From assembly GCA_964017195.1 (NCBI GenBank), contig OZ024894.1, positions 2,370,260-2,434,259 of the forward strand: 64,000 nt of DNA, in the 5' to 3' direction. The position numbers were made by a program, and so were the translations under genes. This document shows positions 37,301-46,900 of this stretch, piece after piece (positions within the stretch are counted from its first letter, which is position 1; each line of letters begins with the position of its first letter). This DNA comes from Siderastrea radians. Its lineage: Eukaryota > Cnidaria > Anthozoa > Scleractinia > Rhizangiidae. The notes below the pieces were generated by a model. It had not been told where the DNA came from. It saw only the letters and a list, made by a program, of their open reading frames with translations, and made no database searches.

Positions 37301-40300
37301 GACTCGAAAGTAAAGCCACATTACTTTATTAAAGGTTTGACTTTGGGAATAAGAGGGTCGATTAATTTATTTTATTCACGTCACGGAATATACTGAAAAA
37401 TCAAAGAACGAGGTTTTTGAAAACACATACCTGTTTGTTGTGTAGTACAATTTTGACCTTGGGGTTGTCCAAAACTTCTGAGGGCCTGGGTTCAACAGTG
37501 GAAGACACAATAGTGGTACTGGCCGAGAAAGTCTGGTTATCTCCGTCCTTGTTTTCTTTAGAAAGTGATAAAACATCGTTTAACGTCAGATAAACAATGG
37601 TTACGACGCTGGAATCTCGAGATGATCTGAAGACTTGACGAGGCAAATCGATAGAGCTTTGCTTATAAGCAATCTTAAGGCCTTCAAACGTCGACTAAAT
37701 GAAAAAGGAAAATAGCATAGTCAGACTCCACTTTTCACTAAAATCCAAACAACGTTTTGGAATGAACCGAACATTTACTTTGGAAAAAAAAAAATGATCA
37801 TAATGGACTGACCTGTAGAGCGCGGTCAATTCTCATCATCAGGTTCTTTGTACGAGCTTCCCTTGTTGTCGATGCATTTAATGTGGAAGCGACCCCCAGC
37901 CCATAATCATCAATTGCTTTGACGAAGATTTCACTTCTGCCTTTACCGGCCTGCAGAGAAGATAGGCAAGAAACTTGAAACATTATTAAACCCCAACAAG
38001 CGTACATTGCAGATAATACACCCAACCTCCAAAAGGAAATGTGTGACTAGAAATGAGATTTTTGTTAGATTTTCATGCATTACGTGGTCTAACTCTGACA
38101 CGTGACTCTGATGATGACTTCCGCTCAGGTTGTCGAAACGTCAGTCAATGTCGCCTCAAACAGTCCTTCTCAGGACTACACTCACCCGGACGATCACAAT
38201 TTACCGAATTATGATATGACTCCTGGGTTCAAACCATTGACAGTTCTAATGAGTACTGTTGACAAACAAACTCTTCAAGCGAAGTTAAAATATTTGTTTT
38301 GAGTCTGGTTTGTTCTCTGTTGCTATGACATGTTGCTGTTGTCATCCAAACTTGTAATCACCAGTTTTAAAGGCCCACCTTCACCCAAAAGGCCTTGCGC
38401 GCCGCGCTTGCTGTTTTATGAATTTCGTATAGCCTGCGTAGCAGGCGTAAACGGGGAAGGGGAAGGGGAAGGGAGCGAGAACGCGGGAGAAAAATGGGTT
38501 CTGGGAGCTCTAGGGACGAGGGAACGCCTGCTACAAAGACCCCCATTTTTCCATCTCCGCCCATCGATTTTTAGGTAATCTAATTAAGTTAACTGTCAAT
38601 GTAACCACCAATCAGAAACAGGCGCGCTCTTTCCTGCATGACTGACTGCACGCAGGAATTTAATGAAGCATCTAAAAATAAAGTTAGGATGAGAATTTTT
38701 TTCAATCAAAGAACTTATACTTGCGCTTTTTTCGAAATAAGAGACACGAAGCTTTTCTAAATAAAAAGATTTATTTAGGTAAACCCCTCTTTGCTTCTGA
38801 AAATCAAACACGTTCAATTTTCGCTTCTAGGAAAGGTAAGCTTATTTTAAAACACGCAAGCGAAGAACCGCGATACATTTTGAATGGCATTTATATTGAC
38901 CGAAGTGCACGTTTTGAAATTTCAAAAGTAACGCGAAATCCATAATGTGAAGAATCGGACAATTAAAAAAAATATATTTCAATACAAATTTACAACAAAA
39001 AATGTAGGTTGCTTTACCATGGATTCCCTACAAAGTCAACGGCTTGAGTGATGTCTTATTGCAACTGCAGATTTCACTTTAAAACAACCGTCTGTTCTCA
39101 AAGAATAATTTCTTCGCTTTTAGCTCTCGGAGTTCCACTGTTTAAGGTGTCGAGCGTTTCTTTGGGCTTCTTCTTCTAATTTATAGTTCTCAAAGGGCGA
39201 GTCTTCATTCCGATATTAAACGGGATATTTACACTGCTTCGGAAATTCACGCGTGAAACGGTGCAATGCTTTCTTGAAATCCTCTCTGACAATGACAAAA
39301 TCTCTTCTTTCTAGGACCGTATCCCTTTGGCAAAACCACTAAAACATCTCTTCCCTTTGGAAAGCTCTAACTACCGTTTCTCGCCCTGGTTTCGATTTCG
39401 CTACCTGGCCCGGCCTGCTGCCTACTGCAACCAAGTTCAAATCTTCTAACTGCACGTCCTCGTCAAATTACGTCATTCCCGTGGGGCTCACTGTCAAAAA
39501 TTAGCCAATCAGAATTTTGCGGCCGCTGGCGGCCGCAGAAATGAAAAAATGGGGGTCTTTGTAGCAGGCGTTCCCTCGTCCCTAGCCCCCAGTCCCCCTT
39601 CTCCCGCGTTCTTGCTCCCCTTCACCCTCCCCGTTTACGCCTGCTACGCAGGCTATGAATTTCGTGTAACACGAAATTGTTTCTGAGCGGGGTTTCTTTC
39701 AAAATCCGTTTCCTCCGGAGTCATCTTGTCGAAAATCGTCCAAAAGCATGCAGGAATTTATTCGTCAATTATCAGGGAGTATCCTCTTTAAAGATTAATT
39801 ATTATTATTATTATTATTATTATAGGCTGCTGTTTCCTGGAATTATTTTGTGACTGAGCCGGCCAAACTTCTCTTTTTCGCTCTTACTTCGTCCAATATG
39901 TTTCCTGCCAAATGATACCTCGCAGTTGAAGATACTGCACGGTTATGCCGAAGGAAAATATTGTCAGTATTCGTCTCGAGGAGCTTGTGTTATGAAGCAA
40001 AGAAACAGATATTTTATGAATCTCTTGTAGTGATGTCGTTTAAATTCCTGATTGTATTGGATGCGGGACCTTGGCAAGTAAGTTTGATTCGTTTGATTTG
40101 ATTTTATTCGCGCGATGTAAACAGAGCGGCTTGCGAGTGTGTAATAAATGAATGGTTTTGCAGGATTGTTTTCTTTTTCTTCCTCTGTATCTATCGTCGT
40201 ACGATTGAATTAAAATAATTAGTTTCTCAGTTAACCATAGGTTCAGGTAGATTTGATCGATTAGTACACACGTACGGTTGGCTTTCAAAGGTTAAAATTG

Positions 40301-40860
40301 TAATGCGGGAGTCACCGGACAAGTGCTATTTTTCGAGCGATAATCAGTGAGTTGCTATTTAGTCATATACACTGTTTATTTCCCTTCAGACCAACCTCTA
40401 TAATGACTAGGAGGGGCCTTTAAAATCACTGTTACCTTACAAGACAATGAGAATGCAATTTGCAGACTAAATCGAATGTCCAAGTAACTGTTTGAGTCTT
40501 CCGTCGAGATCGCTTGCTTGTGCTTAGATATGCGAAGATAAACTGACTTCTCGCTTTCTATATCATTGAAACTTTCACATGGCGAACATCAAGTAATTCC
40601 AACATTTTGGGGGAGTAAATGCCGTTCATAAAAGCCTAAAGATTTGTAAATTGAGGCCGTAGATTGGGGCAACTTCGCAAAGTAAATCGATGTGACATGG
40701 GTCCTCCGATTTGTTTTGAATTTACGTGACAATTTTCTCGGTCGCAGGAATATTCTGGCAACCAATCAGATCGCGAGAAAAACAATAGAACCATTTGAAA
40801 ACAATAACAAACGGTCGCAAGGCCGTTTGGGTGAAGGTGGGCCTTTAATAATGGCATTGG

Positions 40861-40934
<74 letters not shown>

Positions 40935-43900
40935 GTAATGGTGGTGGTGTTATGGCGATGGTGATGATGGTGATGATGATGATGATGGCGATGATGGTAA
41001 TGATGATGGTGATGGTCATAGATATGGCAATGGTGATAGATGATAGATGATAGGTAGGACGCTTTGTTAGCAAAGAAAAGTAAACTTACTTCATCCAGTT
41101 CCTTCCAAGTTTTGCTGTTCGTTGATTCCAACAGATTACTGGCCACTTGCGCATAATTTTCAAAATCTTTTGTTGAGCTTACATTGACTCGTTTACCATT
41201 ATATTTGGCCATTTTAACAAGTATATCCACTGCTGTAGCCAAATCGTCCCCGTAGATCTGTGTCGGCCTTACGGAATTGTTCGTTATAGGCTGAGAAGCT
41301 TTCACCAGCCCTGCAAGAACTTGTTGGGCATTGAAATCCGACGGAAAGCCTCTCATGATTTTTTCCGTCTGAAAGAAAACACTCAAAATGGTGAAAGGAT
41401 CAAAGTCAATGTTAAGAGTAGATGAAAGAAAAGGTGTGATCATCAGATCTATTAGAAAACTTAACATAAACAATAACCATAGGATCGATGCACACGATAC
41501 TAGCTTGTACGCGATAATTTCCTTGCGTAGATACGAGACTAGTTCCGTCAGGACCAGTTGAAAAAAGATTGTTAGCCAAACGCCGAGTTTCAACCCCTAT
41601 TGAGCCACCATCTCCCGACTATGTGAGAGTTTCCCTACTCCGTGGGTTTTACACTTTTACCGATTGTGCTAGCATTTTTTTGGCATAATTTGACGAAACG
41701 AGTGTGTTTTTTTGCTACTAGCATAACCGGGCATATGTTAGTCAATTTAAAGCACATAATCAGCTAAAAGTGATATTTTGCTCTCTAATTTGTGTTTCAA
41801 AGCCCGTTTCTCAAAACGTAATTCATTACTTTGACTAATTCTTACAGTTCAAACGTTTCCTTTGAGGATGTCTGGCTCTCCCCGGAAGTTTTCCTTGGCT
41901 CGTTTCAATTAGTCAAAGGAGGATGGCGGCCACCACACCAACAAGCAATAACTTAGAGACTAGGTCACTGGAGGGGAAGAGCCTGTTTGTAGGCCAGCTG
42001 CCTCGACGATTTGCAAAGTTAAGCATACTTTAGAGAAAAACAAACAAACAAACAAACAAAAAACACTCACTGCCAGGGGCATCAAATGTTACTTTGTTGC
42101 CTTCACAGTCAGTAAAATCATAGCAGGTTTCGTTTGAGAGAGATTAGACTGTAACTGAAGATGGACTGAATTCAATTCATTTGATGTAAGATGGCAAACT
42201 ATTCCTTTGCATATGACACGATTTTTTTAATACTTAAAAGTATTAGCAATTACGATATGTGCGCCTCCCCCAAACAGGCAAAAAGCCATGGGCACATGAA
42301 CTCATGCTTTCCTGTTTTGGTTAGCCACAGAGGAATGTCGTTGTCCCAGGGAATACTGTTGCGTTCTCACACGCATAGAAAGAAACAAGTTATATATATA
42401 TTTACGCACCACGTTAGCCAGCTTGATAAATTGTTCAGAGCTGCAGCCTGTGAAGTTGATATCTTTCCACGTTCCATCCTTTGCACATTTCCGAGACGCC
42501 GTTCCTGAGAAGAATATGTGAGTAGAAGTGATGGCTTCACCAATCGACGTCAGTGAAAGCCACGAGTGATGATGTAACACTGAAACTCTTTACAATGTAG
42601 TACTCCTTCTTTGTGTGTTTTCAAAAAAGATGCTGTTAAACGAATGAATGAATGAATGAATGGTTTTGTTTTGCGATTGAAAAAATGAGCATCGTACTCC
42701 CTCAGTTTCTGTTTGGGAGGCCCATTTGACCGCGTTGAACTTCTATCCTTACATATTCTCGTTTGACGTACCTCTGGCCCCTTTTGGACACGGTTTTACA
42801 TCCGCCTCTCCTCCTGCAGTAACTGACCACGACACTCCATCTAACCTTTCTTCCGGGCACTTTGGCCCATCTGGAATAAATTACAGATATTTCAACTCCT
42901 ACATTTTTACCAACACGCAAAAGAAATTAGTTAAAAGGTTTCACTTACCTTTTATTTTCACCGACGATGACTGGACAAGAGAAGTCTGGGCAGACGATGG
43001 CTGGATGGACGACGAAGGTGCACCCTTGGTGTGAGCTGTCGAGCTTGGGACTAAAGCTAAGGATGCAGGAGAATATGAAACGGTCAAACTTGGGCTTGGT
43101 GTGTTTACTGCGTGGTAAAATAATTCCTTTAAATTTGAATTGATACTCTTGTTAACACATATTAAGTAAAACTGCATTCAGTTTGTTAAGAGTATGCAAC
43201 TATATAGTTTTCAGAAATAAGAGACGCTCGCGGATGAAACTTTTAATTTAATTTTTTTCTTTACAGTCACCGCCTTTGACAACATGAATTTCATACAGAA
43301 TATAAGCTACCGTAAAGACCCAGTTTAGGCTTCCAATAAGCACCCGCTTAATAAGTGCTCCTCTGATCTTGGACATTTCTGTTGTTATTGCTGTTGTTGG
43401 CAAGCACCCCTATTCCAAAAAGTGCCACTGTTGTTAAAGTTGTTTATTAACTCACTGCCGGGTCGTTTGTTTGAACAATGTTTGGACAAAGTTTGCCGTA
43501 AAGTAATGACCTAAAGCAATTCGTTAGACCTTGTTTAGACTCTATACAGACGTTAGCCTGCAATTCAGGCGTTTTCTGAGGGCGCGCGAGTGCCAGAATG
43601 TAATGTGGAGCCGTTATATTGGATTTGCAAAACTGTAACAACACCCAGCCGCTTGGTTGCACTTTCTACTCTCCCCAGTCTGTAGCTTATCAAAGTTCTG
43701 AATACATAGAGGGATTCAGCTTCATAACTTACCTGGACGTGGGAAGATTATTGGTGCTAAAAAATACAAACCATATCGTTAGTCTTTGAAAATGGACAAT
43801 TTGAAATAAATAATTAAAGAACTGGTAACAAGTGGTTTTACAATTTTTAATCAGTTAATACATACTTGGTCATTGTTTTATTCTATTATTTTTTAAATAA

Positions 43901-46900
43901 AAGCCTCCCTCAACTTTTGCTGATTCAAGCTAACATAAGCTTGGAACTCAGATGAGTTCAAAATTGTGGACGTTAAGCTCGTGTAAAACCAACCGTCCGC
44001 CAACTTGGAAGTTCCACTTCTCTGTTTGTTTTGCAAAATGGAGTAGGAACTAAATTGTGCTGTCGTAGCCTACTTTTGATAACTTCATGAGATATAAGTA
44101 GCTTTAAATTTCTATAAAACAGTATCTAGACTAGTGATTTACTGCATAGCATATAAAAACAAACAAACCAACAAACAAACAAACAAACAAAAAATCATCT
44201 CCTTTTTTGTTCTGTGCTGGGATGAAATAGCAAGTGGTTACTAGTTTGTCTAAAGAATTATGCACTCAATGCAGAGGTATTTATCAAATTATACATCTCT
44301 TCAACTCATTCATTTTAAGACGCAATTTTTCTACGCCGAAAACACAACACTTTTCCTGGGCGGATCCATAAATACAGAAAGAAGGGGCCGAAGAAATTGT
44401 GGCGAGAGCACCCCCTAACCCCCCCCCCCCAAAAAAAAAAAAGAATGATTTACGTTGGTGGAATGCAGCTGCTTGCAGCATTATGAGAGCATTTCTGACC
44501 GAAGGTTAAGGTTTCGGAAGACAGACTTTAAGAGCATTTTTTAAAAGATTTTGCAAAACGAAATCTTTACGGTAGTGATAGGCGTTTTCACAGAGTCATC
44601 CCATTGCATTCATACATCGTACAAGGATAACTGGATATAAACCACCACAGGAGATTGATGAATGTCATCCTTCTCTGGTTACTACGTTTGGCATAGTCGT
44701 CAATAATTGCATTATAATCCAAATATATGTCCTTGTGAATAAAGAGCAGCGGTGTATTTGCACACTCGAAAAGACGGTTGCTTAATACAAAAACTTTTTA
44801 AAATACAAGAAAAAGAGGGGGGGGGGGGCGCCCCTTCGGTCCGCCCCCTAAATCCGCCCCTGCTTTTGGTATGAAAAGTGAATTTAATATGCGATAATTC
44901 ATGATGAGATTTGACACCCTACTTAGTCCGCTGTCACCACAGTAACGGTAGCCTGCATAGCAAGCGTTTCCGTAGGGCTTTCCGCAGGTTTGAAGCATTT
45001 TTCACTTCCAATTTTTGCGCCGCCAAAAAGCGAAAAATGCCTCGAATGGGCGAAAAAACCTACGGAAACACTTGCTACGTAGGCTACAGTAACGGTAATG
45101 ACAGAGGGGTGTTCCAGAAAACTTGTACACGAAAAATGAGCCACAGTTTCTCACTCGGATGACAGTAGCCCATTCACAGCAACCATTTAGATAAATAGAG
45201 GACACTGTCCGCTCAACAATCCCTTGACCCACTGTAGGATGTTTGCCATTAAGCCACCCAGCTTCATGCGTACCGCAGTGATTTTTCGGCACACACTGAG
45301 TGGGCATCTGTTTGCCCGCAGCTCCTGTGAACCTGTACCAGCCTTTAGCTAAACCGTTGTCACATTTTAGAGCAGTTTTGTTAAGGGGGTTTTTAATGTG
45401 GTCAGATTCGCTCAGCGTCTCGTAGTTTACACATTAGAGAAAAAAGGTATGAGACCGTTTCTGTTAAGCCGCAGATAAACGTTCAAATATTGTTGTACAA
45501 TCGATTTGTTTGTTTGACAATTTTAGACCCTTAAGCACCCTTTATGTTTAATGAATATTGGAATGATGTTAAATGTCGCTTAGCTGCCCATCTAGATCCA
45601 ACACTGTCATACAACAAATGTTTTAACAACAATGTTGTAACGTTTAGCCGCGGTGTTAAGTATACCAGTCAGATTCCTCTCTGTCAGCAGTTTTTCCTTC
45701 TTATTGTTCTTTCTGTTATTCACCCTTCACGAATAGCTGGCTTGAAATAGGGTGATGATGACAATGAAGGTGATGATGATGATAGTTATTAAATCCCCGC
45801 CCTCCCAATTTTTATCATGTCATTACTGTGCGACCAAGGGAAAAATTAACAAATATTCAAGGGGTGCTGGCTCTTATACCTCAAGAGTACCCCCACCTTA
45901 GGCATGTATCATGTCTTAATCTCTTAATGTCTTTTCGCGTTCAGTTTACAGACGTCGCCCAGTTCTCAACTCGGTGTTCGCATCATGCCAAGCAAACGTT
46001 TAGTAAATGCTTCCTGTCAAAAATTGTAGCATGTCACTGATTGGCAACAGCAAACTTTAATAATTATATAATCACTTGTTTTGAAATATGTATGTTTTGA
46101 ACTTACGATGTTGTTTGTAGTTTTTTTCAGTACCAACCAAGCCTCCAACTTCAGGTTCTTCAGGTGAGCGACAAACTTAAAGAGGGAAATGAATATCCCC
46201 CCTCCCTTTTACCTTTTCCTCACCCACTGCAGAAGGTGAGGGGGGGGGGGGGCGGTGGTGGGATTTAATAAATATTATCATCATCACCATCACCATCACC
46301 ATCACCATCACCGTCACCATCATCATCATCATCATCATCATTATTATCATCATCATCATCATCAACATCATCATATTTGAAGCCAGCTATTCGTGAAGGG
46401 TGAATAGCAGAAAGAACAATAACAAGGAAAAACCCCTTACAGAGAACAATCTGACAAGTATACTTAACGCCGCGGCTAAACGTTCCAAAATTTTTGTGTC
46501 ACAGTGTTGGAGCTAGATGGACAGCTAAGCGACATTTAACATCATTCCAACATTCATCCAACAAAAGGGTGCTTAATGGTCTAAAATTGTGAAACAAACA
46601 AATCGGTTGTACAACAATATTTGAACGTTTATCCGCACCTTGACAGAAAAGGTCTCATACCTTTTCTCTCGAATGTGAAAACTACAAGACACTGAGCCAA
46701 TATGATCGAAACAAAAACTTCTTAAATGAAACTGTTCTAAAATGTGACAACGGTTTAGCTAAAGACTGGTACAGGTTCACAGGAGCTGTGGGCAAACAGA
46801 TGCCCACTCAGTGTGTGCCGAAATATCACTGCGGTACGCATGAAGCTGGTTGGTTTAATGGCAATTATCCTGCAGGAGGTGGGTCAAGGGATTGTTGAGC

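Larger units (their letters stand above)
44445..45760. repeat. Left arm of an inverted duplication
   Basis: This matches 46376-48608 in reverse orientation, in blocks: 44445-44640 against 48430-48608 (TTCGGTCAGAAATG, TTTTGCAAA), and 45100-45760 against 46376-46990 (D8C coding piece, then CAGCTATTCGTGAAGGGTGA). Indels, including a MITE in this arm, separate the blocks. Confidence 0.85.

Noticed and set aside
40636..41073. Long frames of poly-Ser, poly-Ile, poly-Met or poly-His over the trinucleotide arrays (also 24388-24682, 46177-46374, 55188-55536)
   Set aside because: They are translations of microsatellites in several frames on both strands, with no other coding signal.
45541..45760. Plus-strand frame with a hydrophobic end
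   Set aside because: It lies inside the left arm of the inverted duplication, and the matching right-arm segment is full of indels, so it is not under coding constraint.
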